A stretch of 64,000 nt of DNA from Chimonanthus salicifolius. Lineage: Eukaryota; Streptophyta; Magnoliopsida; Laurales; Calycanthaceae. Position numbers and translations under genes: made by a program. Of this stretch, positions 21,615 through 33,400 are shown piece after piece. The notes beneath the pieces were generated by a model. That model searched no databases. It was not told the origin of the DNA and worked only from the letters and a program-made list of their open reading frames with translations. Within the stretch, counting starts at the first letter, position 1, and each line of letters starts with the position of its first letter. Location: contig CM023540.1 in the NCBI GenBank assembly GCA_013350335.1, forward strand, positions 53,754,905 through 53,818,904, read 5' to 3'.

Positions 21615-22553
21615 GGAATACCCAAGACTATCATATCGGACCGTGATGACAGATTCATAGGAAAAGAATGGTAGAGTTTACAAGCAGCTATGGGGTCAGA
21701 TTTATTATATAACACAACTTTTCACCCATAGATAGATGGTCAGTCCGAGAGAACCATACAAACTTTAGAGGATATGCTGAGAGCTTTCATGCTCGACTTT
21801 GAGGGAAGTTGGGAAGACCACTTTTCATTGGTGGAATTCTCATATAACAACAGCTACCAAGAAGTTCTACATATGACAACTTTCGAGGCACTGTATGGAA
21901 GGCCTTGTAGATCTCCTGTATGTTGGACTGAGGCAGGTGAAACTTTACTCATTGCACCGGAATTAGTCATAGAGACTACAGAATAGATCAAGATCATTAG
22001 GTAACTTCTTTTGACCGCACAAAGTAGACAGAAAAAACTATGATAACAAGAGAAAAAGGTCTTTGACATTTGAAGTGGGAGACCAAGTGTTCTTCGAAGT
22101 CTCACCACATAAGGGCCAAGTGAGATTCAGAAAGAAAGGGAAGTTGTCGTCGAGATTTGTTGAGCCTTTTCCTATCCTTGAAAAGATTGGTGAAGTTGTT
22201 AATCGCTTTGTACTTCCCCCACATCTATCCAGTACACACGATGTCTTCCATGTATCGATGTTGAGGAAGTATAATCCAGACCCACACATGTCTTGGATGG
22301 GGAAGAGTTGGATGTGCAAAGTGACGTATCTTACATCTATACACCAACCAAGATCATAGATGCAGAATAGAGAGTACTACGGAATCAACCAATTCCTTTT
22401 GTCAAGGTAGTTTGGGAGAGACACAGCACTGAAGAGCCAACTTGGGAGCTAGAGTAAAAAATGAGGATGTACCATCCGAAACTCTTTACGGAAGTTATTT
22501 AAACTCTACCTTTATCCAATTTTTGGGACGAAAATTCCAAAAGGTGTTAGTAT
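21615..22553 (+). pseudogene. pol: Chromovirus integrase C-terminal part with chromodomain, broken
   Basis: The plus strand reads from inside the integrase core (GIPKTIISDRD, containing one catalytic Asp), through TIQTLEDMLRAF with the catalytic Glu region, then EFSYNNSYQEV and EALYGRPCRSPVCW (ORF 21774-21986). It continues with FEVGDQVFFEVSP and DVFHVSMLRKYNPDP (ORF 22063-22359) and a chromodomain ending VVWERHSTEEPTWELE near 22456. In-frame stops (near 21672, 21730, 21984 and 22368) and a frameshift near 22050 break it. The part of pol upstream of the integrase is missing. The chromodomain places it with chromoviruses (Tekay/Del type by similarity to 35321-36620). Confidence 0.85.
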
Positions 22554-24872
22554 TGTAACACCCCAGAAATTTTAATATTAATTTATGGGATTAAAAAGGG
22601 TGATTAATGACTAACTAATATTAAGGAGACTTAATTAAGTAATTAAGATGGATTTTAGTGGGATTTAATTAAGGGATTAAAATTATAGTTTAATTTTAAG
22701 TGATGTGGTGAGTAATTAATATTATGACAGTTAATGAAAAATTTATTGATGATGTGGCATCGTCCCTCTCTCCGCCAAATGTTCATTTAAACTACTATGA
22801 TTAAGGGTGAGAGAAAGATGGGCATTATATCAGACGTTCTGAGACAAGAGCCTAGGCTTGGACACTCCAAGGGAAAGAATGACATTCCGGGAACTATAGC
22901 AAGGTATGAGGTCTCGGAACCTAGCTCGGACATTCTGAGGCCATGTTCCGAGAAGACAAATGAATCCCCGGAAGGACTAAACACTTAGTAGAAATCTGTT
23001 AAGTCCAAAAGAGGACCTGAGATCTAGGAACCTCGCTCGGAAGTACTGAGACCAAATTCCGAACAACCTAGTAAGAATTTAAAATCTTCATGTCTCGGAA
23101 GTACCAAGAGAAGACCTAGAAGTTCCAAAGTCTCGGAACTTAGTTCGGAGGTTCTGAAATCAACTTCTGAGCATACCAACGTATTGTATACTTCGCATGA
23201 TCCAAGGGATGACCCGAATGTTCCGAAGTTTTGGAATAAGCTGTGGAAATACCGAATAGAGTGACCCAAGTTCCAAACTAACAGTGACGAGACTACTTTG
23301 ATCTTAACCCCACACTCTGGTCTTAATCATTAATATGGGATTAATAAGCCACTAGTAACATTCTCCAAATCTGACCCCCTCAATCGTAATTAATAAAAGT
23401 ACTAAGTATTAGATTTGGAAACCAAGGACATTAACTAATGACGTGATTATTGTGTATTAATCCATGGATAACCGAAAGACCCGGAGGTGACTTAGGAGTC
23501 GTACAAGCCATTTCATGATTCGTTCTCCCCGACAACTTATCTCCAATCACTTAGGTTTTCCTACCTTCTGGAAGTACCAAAGTGATATTATAAATGTATA
23601 TTTGATTTAAAGTTCTATAAATTGATTTGAATGTATGCTTTGATGATGATTTGATAAAGTGTAGTTTCAAGTATGGAATGTACGAATTATTTTGTATATT
23701 GTCAAATGGATTTGATATCATTGCATTTGCTTGGGATGGGAAAGCATGAGACCGAGATAAAGGGTTGACATACTTTACTCGGAAACATTTATATATGTAA
23801 GGAATGAATAACCATTTTGTATGGCCGCATCTATGGATTACAGAAAATATGGCATTGTAATTGGGCAGAAAACTCTAGGGTCAGAAGAAGTCCTGAAACC
23901 TCCGCAAGAGTATGGGTGTGTAGCGCTCCCCCGGTAGTCCCTGTTAAATTGCTAGTATTGGGTAATAGCTCCTAGCTGGTGCTCTGGAAAATCTACAGAC
24001 ATAAATGGCCAATGTTTATAACGATTGAATGAGAAAGAATGATTGATCAATGCATGGGGCATGAAAGGGATTGCATAGATTCATGGCCCCCATGGCATCA
24101 CACTTCATGTTGATTTTTAGACGAGTTGATAGCATTATGATTATTATTATTATTATTATTAAATGAGCATGATTTAGATTTGAATGTATTATTTTCATTT
24201 ATGAGATATAATTGGATTTTGAACATGTGATTTTATATTTGATTTTCAATGAGGTTTGAATGACTTATGAAATATTGATATTATGTTTTTCATCACATGT
24301 TGGTATCCACTTTGATGGGAATTCCTACTGGACGTGTGACAAAGCCCACAATTCTTTCCCCTTTTTAGAATCTAATTCAGATAAGGAGAAAGACGATGAA
24401 GCCGAGCCAAGTAATATCCAGGCATGAAAGAAAACAAGGTAAGGAAGAAAAGATGATGTTTTGGGAATGGAGAAGAGTTAGCTCATTTTGATTATTTTGT
24501 TTACATTTTGAGAGAATGTAATTTTGTAGGAGTCATGAGTATGGAAATGTAATAACTTATGCATAAACTCCAAAATTCATGTGTTAAACTTGATATTTGA
24601 AATTTTACTTATGTGGGATCCTTATACTTTGCTTTGGAATGTAATTGGTTATCATTCAGATGCATTAAATATTGTTATATGTTTCTGCAGGTTTATATTA
24701 GTGTGTTGCAAATGTGACAATGGACTTTTGTCCATGTTCATACACTAGATGGGCTAGTCGAGGGTCGAGTCTCTGGACTCGGATCGCGTCGTAGTGTTCG
24801 CGCCTCCCTCTCTCCACTAAATATGCACACAATCCCACTTAGATGTCGATGGTTAGAGGGAGGGGTGTGACA
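22554..24872 (+). repeat. 3' LTR of the truncated chromovirus
   Basis: Starts TGTAACACCCCAGAAA right after the polypurine-like AAAAGGTGTTAGTAT and ends GAGGGGTGTGACA (2319 bp). It shares only its ends and the ACTGG...CCCCTTTTTAG block (24330-24368) with the larger Tekay LTRs, so it belongs to a different family. Between 22840 and 23280 it holds many dispersed TCGGAAC/GTTCCGA-like half-palindromes. An (ATT)n tract lies at 24139-24161. Confidence 0.85.
24139..24161 (+). repeat. (ATT)n microsatellite
   Basis: Seven to eight ATT units within the LTR. Confidence 0.9.
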
Positions 24873-25045
24873 CTTTCCATATATAACATCTATGGCCCAC
24901 ACACTGTATTTTTCATCAATCAAATCATTTCCTCGTATTTTCCTACAAAACTCAGAAATAATAGTAAACATTTTTAATATACACAAAATCAAGACTAACT
25001 AATCCAAAATAAAAGGGTAAAATTATCATTTTTCAGTGCTCAACA
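24873..25045 (-). repeat. 3' LTR remnant of the split Athila element
   Basis: About 170 bp ending CAGTGCTCAACA. On the minus strand it begins TGTTGAGCACTG just after a polypurine tract. It resembles the ends of the other Athila LTRs only distantly. The rest of the LTR was lost where the chromovirus fragment abuts. Confidence 0.7.
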
Positions 25046-25063
25046 AATACCCCCAAACTTAGA
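25046..25063 (-). promoter_or_regulatory. Athila polypurine tract
   Basis: Minus strand reads AAGTTTGGGGGTATT directly before TGTTGAGCAC, the characteristic Athila arrangement of a G-run tract abutting the 3' LTR. Confidence 0.8.
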
Positions 25064-27553
25064 TTTTGCTAGTCCTCGAGCAAAATTAAAACTAAAAATT
25101 GAAAATTAAAATCCTAAACTATACCACTTTCGTTGGTACTCTCGATTACATTTAACGAATGCAATAAGCCTTCAAACTTGCCACTAGTGGACGAGTTATA
25201 ATCTCGAAAGGGCTTCAATGATGATACCCACAAACATCAAATTTTTCAGCAAAAATACATAGACAAAAATTTAAATATCATACAATTCTAAAATTCATTT
25301 TAAAAGTCTTATACCTGGAGTGTTGTGCCTGTTAGCCGAATATTAAGATATCTTTCTTTTTCCAAACAAACACAAGTTTAGTAACCACTATTGGAAAATG
25401 CGTTTTGACTTCAAACCTTACTAGATATATCTCTCAGAAAGACTAACGCTCAGAGGTTTTGGTTTATTTTCTCTCCATGTATTTGTGAGAGGAGTTTATG
25501 TTTTCAAATCAAAATATGCCACATATGTACTAAGAAAAGACGGCACAGATCAAAGAAAATAAATAGATCTCATGAATGGATGTCATTTTCCTAAGAACAT
25601 TGAGTTAAACACCATTATTTCCCTCATTTATTCTCTACATGAAATACCATATTTCTACTTAAGATCAATAGGACTTCCAAATAGGACGAAACGTGGCTTG
25701 AGATCGGGTCATATCAAAGAAGGGATAAAAGACTCTAAAAATTAACACTTTGATAAGAAAATGTTAGAGGTCTTCATAATGTGATCGGGATAATTTTCCT
25801 ATAATTTTCTCATTTTTTTTATCAAAGTAATTATTTTTGATTTTTCTAATCTTCTTTTTATTTTCTCTTTCAACATCACTTTTTGATGTATGGATGTTCC
25901 CATTTTTTTTCTTTCTCACCATAATTTTTTTTAGTGAATTCCATGCCAAATTCTTCCCTAACCTTTTCTCATATAAAGACAGGTCATGGATATAAAATTT
26001 TGGCTCAAACTCCATGTCTATAGTTGGGTATGGTAGATATGGATAGTCAAGAAATTAGGCAATATTAGGCTCAACTAGGAATTATCAAGATGAAATGACC
26101 AAAATAGGTGGGCTTAAAGGCTAAAACGGTCCAAAAATGATCTATATAATTTCCTAAGCTTCATACGGTAATTCATTTGTTTCAAATAAATTCAGAAAAT
26201 TTTAGGTATACTAACTCAAATTCGATGGTGTTCTCAGTAATATGACCAAATCAAAGGATAATGAGATCACACAACGACTCAATGCGCTTACCAAAGAAAC
26301 ATGAGTTTACTTATACCCCTGAGAAGGATAGAATGACACTAAAGCTCACTGGGTTTAAGTCTCCACTTGTATTCCTTTGGTGATCATCAGACTTATGAGT
26401 ATTCTTATTTTTCATACTAACATTAATATGGCTGTGTATAGGCATATCAGAGCGTAAATCCTGTAAAAATCTATCCAGAAAAGTCTGATATAATTTTTTT
26501 TATTTTACATGTTAATGCTAAAAATATGACTCTTTTTACGTCAAATCGTCATGACGCAAGTTTTTCTTAAACCTAGAGTCTCAGCCTTTTCTTACTCTAC
26601 CCTTAAAAATATTAAGTCTACATTTTTCTGCCTAAGAAAACTATGACTCGTTTAACGTCAGATTGTCAAACGTTTATAATCCCCTAAGCGAAAATCAATA
26701 GTTCTTTGGACACCAAGGGGTCTCAGTCATTCCGAACTTACTCTACCTTTGACTAAATCCAAATAAATCTGTCTATTTCCACTTATGGGTCTATATTTTA
26801 CTGTTGCCACGCAACGAACTCCTTGATCAGATATTATTCCATGACAATTCCCACATCCACATTTGTGATAGATTCCAAGCCTCTAAGCTTTCCTCTTTGC
26901 AGCTAGAGTGCTTCAACCACAAAGAGGTCTGGGTTGCTCCTCTTGGATTTCCAGCTTCCTCACACTCATAGCTAAGGAAATGATTCTCCTACACAAGTTT
27001 GGGGGAACTCGTGTTCTAGACAGACACAATGCAAAAACAAATACTCGGTCGTATACGTGCATGACTCGTATCTAGTTCTTTAACGTCTGCAGGTCACAAA
27101 GACAAAACAGATGATGGATACTATTTTTTTCTAAGGGGTGTCTCAGTTCTTGCGAACTTACTCTTCCCTAAATTTTTTTAGATGGATGATAAATGACCGC
27201 AATACCCCCAAACTTAAATTGAACATTGTCCTCAATATTCCCTAATCTACACTGGCCAGGTGTAAAAGAATAAATATTTTAGAAAACGAACAATCTAGGT
27301 TCAAACATACCTTGGAATGCATGAGGTGCGAAATGGACCAAATAAAAAAAATCCTAGACTGACTCGACGAAAACCTAAACTAGACACTAAAGACTCAGAC
27401 TGACTCAGACATAGACAGAAGGAAAGGTGGGTCTGGGTAAATGTGTGCGGGTGGATGAGTAAATGGATCTCCAAATCAATCCTGGTAAACTGGAACGGTG
27501 AAGAGGACCTCAACCTCCTCCGACTTTGTGAATTGTAAGAATGGTTTCAATCT
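25064..27553 (-). other. Non-coding 3' region of the Athila element
   Basis: About 2.5 kb between the integrase and the polypurine tract with no convincing ORF (the 83-codon frame at 25764-26015 is low-complexity Lys/Asn). Athila elements normally have a long 3' region here, sometimes with an env-like ORF; none is recognisable. A TCTCAG-x-GAACTTACTCT element occurs at about 26727 and 27141, with a weaker copy near 26577, suggesting old internal duplications. Confidence 0.6.
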
Positions 27554-28794
27554 CTAACCATTGACCGTGATAACATAATCATTCTTATGATGCCTAATTT
27601 GAACAGATCCATGTGGGAACACTGCTGTGACTATGAAAGGACCCATCAATTTAGACCTCAATTTCCCAAGAAAGATGTGCAACCTCGAATTGTACGGCAA
27701 AACCTTCTGACCAATGGTAAATGATTTTCTTTGAATGTGTTTATCATGAAACCTTTTCATATGGCTTTGTACTTCTTTGCAGTGTTATAGGCTTCATTTC
27801 TTAATTCTTCAAACTCAGTCAGCTGGAGTTTCCTGTGTTGTCCAGCTGAGTCTAAAGCAAAATTGAAGCTCTGAATAGCCCAATATACTTTGTGCTCAAC
27901 TCCACTAGAAGATGATAAGCCTTCCCATAAACTAAACGATAGTTTGACATTCCTATGGGTGCCTTAAAAGCGGTCCAAGAAGCCCATCATATATCATTAA
28001 GTCAGGAGGACCAGTCTTTCCGGCTAGGATTGACTGTCTTCTCAAGGATGTTGTTGATTTATCGATTTGAAGTTTGCACGTGCCTGCTTGTTTGAAGGTA
28101 ATAGGGGGTAGGCCACTTTATCTGTGATGCCCGTTAAGTTTCATCAATTTTTTGAAAGGGCGATTACAAAAGTGCTTACCCCCATCACTAATAATGGCGC
28201 GTGACATTCCAAATCTTAAGAAGATATTTTCCTTTAAGAAACAGATGACAACATTTTGGTCACTGGTTTTACTGTCCACCGCTTCTATCAACTTTGATAC
28301 ATAGTCAACCCCTACGAGAATATATAGATTACTAAAAGAGTTAGGGAAGGATCCCATGAAATCGATGCCCCAAACATCAAAAGGTTCAATGATTAAAATA
28401 GGGTTTAGAGGCATCATATTTCTACGTGAAACACTACCCAATCTTTGACATCTATCACATGAAGTGCAGTATGTATGGGTATCACGAGACATGGAGGGCC
28501 AATAAAATCCACACTGCAAGATTTCTGTTGTTGTCTTTTTAGCGCAGAAATGTCCTCCACAGGCCTGGTCATGACAGAAACTTATGACCCTTTGTTGCTC
28601 TTGTTCTGGAACACAACAACAAATAACTTGGTATACACAATGCGGGGGCATTTGACTAGTGACAATATAGTTTACAATGTCTGCAAACCATGGTATTTGG
28701 GAAATTGACATGAGTTGCTCGTCAGGGAAGGATTCGTGATAGGAGGAGTCTCATCAGTGAATTTAGTTATCAGTCTAGACATGTGATCCACTAC
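27554..28794 (-). pseudogene. pol: Athila integrase, broken
   Basis: Minus strand. ORF 28118-28711 carries the zinc-binding part (H54, C85 and C88 of the frame; motif CHDQACGGHF, then CTSCDRC). It also has the start of the catalytic core with D117 in WGIDFMG and D176 in IISDGG. The frame then breaks; 28117-27770 still shows EKTVNPSRKDW and PIGMSNYRLVYGKAYHL, with stops. The C-terminal part is ORF 27554-27760 (FHDKHIQRKSFTIGQKVL...GPFIVTAVFPHGSVQI). Motifs and order are those of Athila integrase. The upstream RNase H is at 40411-40743, on the far side of the Tekay insertion at 28795. Confidence 0.9.
28790..28794. repeat. Target-site duplication ACTAC, left copy
   Basis: Matches 40358-40362 exactly and flanks the complete Tekay element. 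Confidence 0.95.
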
Positions 28795-29401
28795 TGTAAT
28801 AGCCCAGATATTCAATGCAATAAATATATTGGCTATTATTTATTTTAATTGTTAAAAATTAAGATTCACAGATGGAATGGATGTTAAATGGATAATAATT
28901 GGGGCAATGGCCCAAGTATGGTCCAATGGACCATGGATAGGATTAATTCTATTTAATTCGATCAATACGGGTAATTGGGTCAAATGCCCAATTGGGACCC
29001 AATGGGTCAAGATGAATTGAGGTTTAGGGTAAATGGGTAAGGAATGGATTTAGTCGGGTTATGGACCCAATTAAGATCAAAGGAATGGGGTCCACCTCAC
29101 CAAGTGAGGTGGCAAGTGTATGAGGTAATATCCAAGTAGCATAGCCAAGTGGGACCCATGTCCACCTCATCAAGTGAGGTGGTGTATGGACTAAGGCACA
29201 TGTGGGGCCGGCCACCATGGTTGACTTGGTCAACCATGGGTGAGTCCAAGACGATTAAGTAAAATGAATGGAGTTAAGGAATTAATTAATTAAAAAATAA
29301 ATTCAAGTGCTTGAGTTACGAGAATGAGTTTTATTTAATGTAGTGAGTTGGATGGGGGTGAGTCACATGGAAGATGAAAAGATGGAGTGAGTCAAAGGGT
29401 A

Positions 29402-29610
29402 GGTGGAGGGTTTCCATCTCATGGAAACCACTAGCCACCAAAACCGTTGGAGAGGGTGTGTGTGCCATGTGTGAGGCATGCATCCACTTAGTGAGTCAAA
29501 GGGGGGTGGAGGGTTCCATCTCAATGGAAACCACTAGCCACCAAAATCGTTGGAGAGAGTGTGTGTGCCATGTGGAAGGCATGCACCCCCTTGGTTAGTC
29601 AAGGGACTTA
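29402..29610 (+). repeat. Tandem duplication carrying GTTTCCAT-CTC-ATGGAAAC hairpins
   Basis: Two ~108 bp units. Each begins with a hairpin: the first, 29410-29428, has perfect 8 bp arms GTTTCCAT/ATGGAAAC; the second (about 29512-29531) reads GGTTCCAT-CTCA-ATGGAAACC. The arms are followed by ACTAGCCACCAAAA. The 3' LTR has the same pair starting at 37286. The LTR at 45556 has three related hairpins. Confidence 0.85.
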
Positions 29611-29741
29611 TGGGGAAGACTCCACATTGATGAGGGTAGTTGGAGGTGGAGTCTTACCCAAGGAACCCTAAGACAAGATGGAAAGCTAACTCTTCATCTC
29701 ATTCACTCTCTCCCTCTCTCAAGCTCACTCTTGCCCGACCA

Positions 29742-29758
29742 CCCCCCCCCCCCCCCCC
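29742..29758 (+). repeat. C17 homopolymer
   Basis: Seventeen C in the leader of the 5' LTR; the matching site in the 3' LTR (37621-37631) has eleven, a length change since insertion. Confidence 0.95.
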
Positions 29759-30054
29759 TAAGACAAAAGAAAAGGAGTTAAGAGTTTTCTATCTCAACTC
29801 CTCTCCCTCTCACCAAAAACCGTAGGGGCCGACCTCTCTCCAAGACAAGAAAACACTTAGGGTTTTTCCATTCTCTCCTCCTCTCCCTCTCTCAAAGCTC
29901 TCTCCTTGGCTGAACCATCTCTTAGGGTTTTCATCGTAAACCCTATCCCTCTCAAGCAACACACTTTGGCCGAAGATCAAGGAGGAAGAAAGAAAAGACT
30001 AAGGAAGGAGAAGATCGGAGGAGCAAGACAGAACGAAAGAAAACGGAGGAGTCG

Positions 30055-30070
30055 CGGAATCAGTAAGTAT
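30055..30070 (+). promoter_or_regulatory. Splice-donor-like site in the LTR leader
   Basis: AATCAGTAAGTATT follows a CT-rich, leader-like stretch and the motif GGAGGAGTCGCGG. The related LTR has CCGGTAGGTATT at the same place (46699), and a degraded form is at 56755. Whether it is used is unknown; the segment is deleted from this element's own 3' LTR. Confidence 0.35.
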
Positions 30071-30304
30071 TACTTATTATGATCTATTAATTAAAAGGAC
30101 ATTAAGGGATCATTCCATTTCGGATTGAAAGTAGTTGGCCAAAATGTTATGGGCCATGGATTTAAAATCCATCCAAGGAATGAGACTGGAAAAATGGGTA
30201 AAACCCTAATCTTGCTAAGGGGTAAGATAGGTTATATAAATGAGGATTATTAAGGACATTATGTATATATGGCTTATGACAACATGCATGGTTAAAATGA
30301 TCAA

Positions 30305-31275
30305 AGATCATGGTTCGGCCCTTGCATGGCCGATCCCTAACCGTCATGCATAAGGACCTCATGCATGTTCCATATAAGGGATGGAGAATGATCAAAGATC
30401 ATGGTTTGGCCCTTGCATGGCCAAACCCTAGATTTTTATGTATAAGGACCATTAAGGACAAAAAGGATTGGATGAGGTTCAGCCATGATGCATGGCCGAA
30501 CCCCATCAAATGATCTAATCATGGGGATGTCATTTTTAAAGGGAAAAGATGAACCTAGAGTTTGGCCATTTTGTATGGCCGAACCCCATGGAAGTGTGTT
30601 AGTGATTTTAATGGGTTTTAAAGATGAAAATGATGGAAGCATGTTAGTGATTTTAATGGGTTTTAAAGGATGGAAATGATGGAAGAATGTTAGTGATTTT
30701 AAATGGTTTTAAATATTGTAAATGATGAAGAACAATGGACCATGGGTTTGGCCCTATTGTGCGGCCGAACCCCATAGAGAAATATTGATGGATTTAAAGG
30801 TATCTATATCAAGGGAAGATGGAAGCAAAGGACCATGGGTTCGGCCATGTTGTATGGCCGAACCCCATGAACCATGTTGATGGATCATTTGGTAAATCTA
30901 TGCTTGTTTAAGAGATTGAATGATCAAGCTAAGAAATGGAGGGATTTATTATGGATCTATGTTTAATTATGGACCTAAGTTATGTGTAAATAAGTTAAGT
31001 GATTAACCATGAAAATGAGTGATAGCTAAGATGGGAATATGATGAAAATAAAGGACCATGGGTGACCATGGGTTTGGCCATGTTGTATGGCTGAACCCCA
31101 TGGAGAATATCTTATGGACTTAGGTGGTTTTTATTAATATAAAATGATTAACTAATGTGATTGGATTAATAAATCGAAGGATGGAATGATGGTTGACCCA
31201 TGGTGATTAAAGGACTAAAAAGGGAGCAAAAACCAAGAGAATGAGGTTCGGCCATGTTGTATGGCCGAACCCCAC
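30305..31275 (+). repeat. Palindrome array in the 5' LTR (eight units)
   Basis: Units of GGTTCGGCCAT...ATGGCCGAACC type begin near 30309, 30401, 30475, 30559, 30745, 30838, 31070 and 31244. The unit at 30401 reads GGTTTGGCC...GGCCAAACC, so both arms changed together. Spacing is irregular here (74-232 bp). Confidence 0.9.
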
Positions 31276-31712
31276 TAGGACATTTTGTGGACTTAAATAT
31301 GGTTCAGCCCCAATATATGATGGAAACTTCTTAGGGGACTTAATCGGATTAAAGACTATGATGGTAAAGGAAGATGAACTTAGGATGATGTAGGGGTTGA
31401 TGGAATTAAATGGATCACCAAATTGATGTATGTATATGTGTTAAATGTAATAAGGTATTGGGATTTCACAAACGGTGTACGATTGGTGAGCAGTTTTTGG
31501 ACAAAAACGCAAGGACAAAATATTTGGTCGTTAGTAGGATTCTTACCTTATTGAAAACCATGGAATATGTATATGTGATGCTTTTACTTTTATGTTAATT
31601 TTGGTATCAAAGTACTATGTTTCAACTATGGGATTTTAATGCTATGATGTTTATTATTACATAGCATGTTTGCACTTGCATCTCATGCATGACATAGGGG
31701 GGATCAAATGAG

Positions 31713-32000
31713 GGGAGTCCACGCTCTATTCGGATTCCGATAAATCAACTGTGGTTAGGAATCCACACTGATTCCAATGGATGTATGATTGAATTGTAAC
31801 CGGAGTCCACGCTCCATTCGGTGGGACCGATAAGGCATTCGTGGGGAGAGATGTACTATGTTTGAATTATAACCGGAGTCCACGCTCCATTCGGTGGGAT
31901 TGATAAGGCATTCGTGGGGAGAGATGTACTGTGTTTGAAATGTAACAGGAGTCCACGCTCCATTCGGTGGGACCGATAAGGCATTCGTGGGGAGTCATGA
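31713..32000 (+). repeat. ~73 bp minisatellite in the 5' LTR
   Basis: The core GGAGTCCACGCTCC followed by a TTCGGTGGGA-like segment recurs at about 31713, 31801, 31874 and 31948, the last three 73-74 bp apart. The core itself is a GGAG...CTCC stem. The 3' LTR has the same four units from 39373. Confidence 0.9.
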
Positions 32001-32159
32001 CAATACCTTGATGTGGATTATCCATCAAGAGGAATAATATGTGATTGTGATATGGATGATGGGTGGGACTCATGGCATATGACACCCATGGCATGGTATT
32101 GACTTGCATGGTTTTGATATTATTTATATCTATGTGATTTTGTTTATACTAACCCATGT

Positions 32160-32219
32160 GTTTGAGCCTACTCGGAGTACCTACTGGGCACATTGTCTAA
32201 CGCCCTACTTCTACCTTAG
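32160..32219 (+). promoter_or_regulatory. Conserved block with splice-acceptor-like end
   Basis: TACCTACTGGGC, then a TAACGCCCTACTT block, then CTACCTTAG. It is found in all Tekay LTRs of the window (ends at 6821, 32219, 39881, 48730 and 59407; inverted at 62348) with a pyrimidine-rich stretch and CAG/TAG at its end. Part of the block (ACTGG...CCC) also occurs in the other chromovirus LTR (24328). A role as 3' splice site of a leader intron is inference. Confidence 0.4.
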
Positions 32220-32695
32220 ATGATGACACAGGAAATGGACGGAACAAAGGACGCGATCGGAGCCAAGCTTAGGAGCTTGGATGAACTAGATCTATTTTAT
32301 TTAAGTTTATTTATGGACATGTAATTTGAGTAATTAGCTTGTTGGGACTGTAATAACTTAGACTATTTGCTATGGTTTGGATTTTAAGTTTGGACACTTT
32401 AACTCAAGGTAATTATTGTTAAGTGATGGACTTCCTTGCTATTTAAAATTGGATAGGATAGAACTCTATTATAATTCCGCATTGTGTTTAATTCCGCAAG
32501 CTTAACCTCATCGCATGTGAACCGTCTTAGTGGACTTAGTCCACGCACAAGCAGGGTTGGCCAGTTAAGGGCCGGGCTTTGGAAGTTCGGACTTAGCTCG
32601 CTTCGTGACGTCCCTCTCTCTCTCACTCTTTCCTTTCAAAAAAAAAAAAAATAGACTCTGATTTTCAGCTTGTGAAAAAGGGCGGGTCGTTATAG

Positions 32696-32709
32696 TTGGT
32701 ATCAGAGCG
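32696..32709 (+). promoter_or_regulatory. Primer-binding site of the Tekay element
   Basis: TTGGTATCAGAGCG directly after the LTR: an exact initiator-Met tRNA complement (TGGTATCAGAGC), as is usual for chromoviruses. Confidence 0.95.
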
Positions 32710-33400
32710 AAACCGGAGGAATGAATCTTTCGAAGTAAGATTAAGACGGTATCATGTCTCACTGACAAGGTAAGAATCGCAACTAACTGACTCTTCGAAG
32801 TCCGCTGCACGGGGGCCGGATTAATTTACTTCGTTAGACTTAGACTGAAGCATTCAATCTGAGAGCAACACTTGACAAAAAAGGAATGATAGCAAGGGAA
32901 GGACAATCACTATAAAATGGATTTACCAAACATAGCAAGTTAGGACATATTTTTCTAAAGAAGAGAAACACCACTTGATACGTAGGAAAGCTTCCCCGAA
33001 AATAAGAAAACAACAGGATTTCCCCAAAATGGAGAAACAGTGATGGATTTATCAAACAAAGCAAATATGAGATAGTTCCTCGATGTCCCCAAATTGAGAA
33101 ACAGTGATGGATTTATCAAACGCAACAAAATAGGAGATATTTCCCTGATTTCCCCAAAATTAAGAAACAATACTTCCTACTTAGAAAGTTTCCCCAAAAA
33201 CAAAGAAATACAAAGATGCTTATTTGACAATTTCCCCAAAATACGAAAACACAAAACTTTATGAGGAAGCTAAGTCAACGATGTTTCATTGACTTAAGAA
33301 AATGCCTCCAAAAGGAAGACATACACAATAGGACCCACAACAAGAAGAAGAACATAACGGAGAGGGTCAGGATAGTGTAAACAATCCTGAAGTACCTCCT
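32710..33400 (+). other. Decayed leader/gag region of the Tekay element
   Basis: No usable ORF and no recognisable gag matrix or capsid motif. It contains a diverged tandem pattern of CCCCAAAAT/GAGAAACA and GATGGATTTATCAAAC segments between about 32930 and 33180 (for example 33039 and 33103). The normal ~1 kb gag is therefore largely replaced or deleted. Confidence 0.5.

Larger units (their letters stand above)
28795..32694 (+). repeat. 5' LTR of the complete Tekay element
   Basis: 3900 bp, TGTAATAGCCC...GGGCGGGTCGTTATA (terminal CA changed to TA). In order: AATGGGTC-rich start; tandem duplication of ~108 bp with hairpins (29402-29610); CT-rich leader with a C17 run (29700-29900); donor-like GTAAGT at 30063; palindrome array (30305-31275); minisatellite (31713-32000); conserved block ending CTACCTTAG at 32219; A-run and TAGACTCTGATTTT near the end. 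Confidence 0.95.

Noticed and set aside
25764..26015. 83-codon ORF as an Athila env-like gene
   Set aside because: Composition is almost only Lys/Asn/Glu from AT-rich DNA; no signal peptide or membrane segment.
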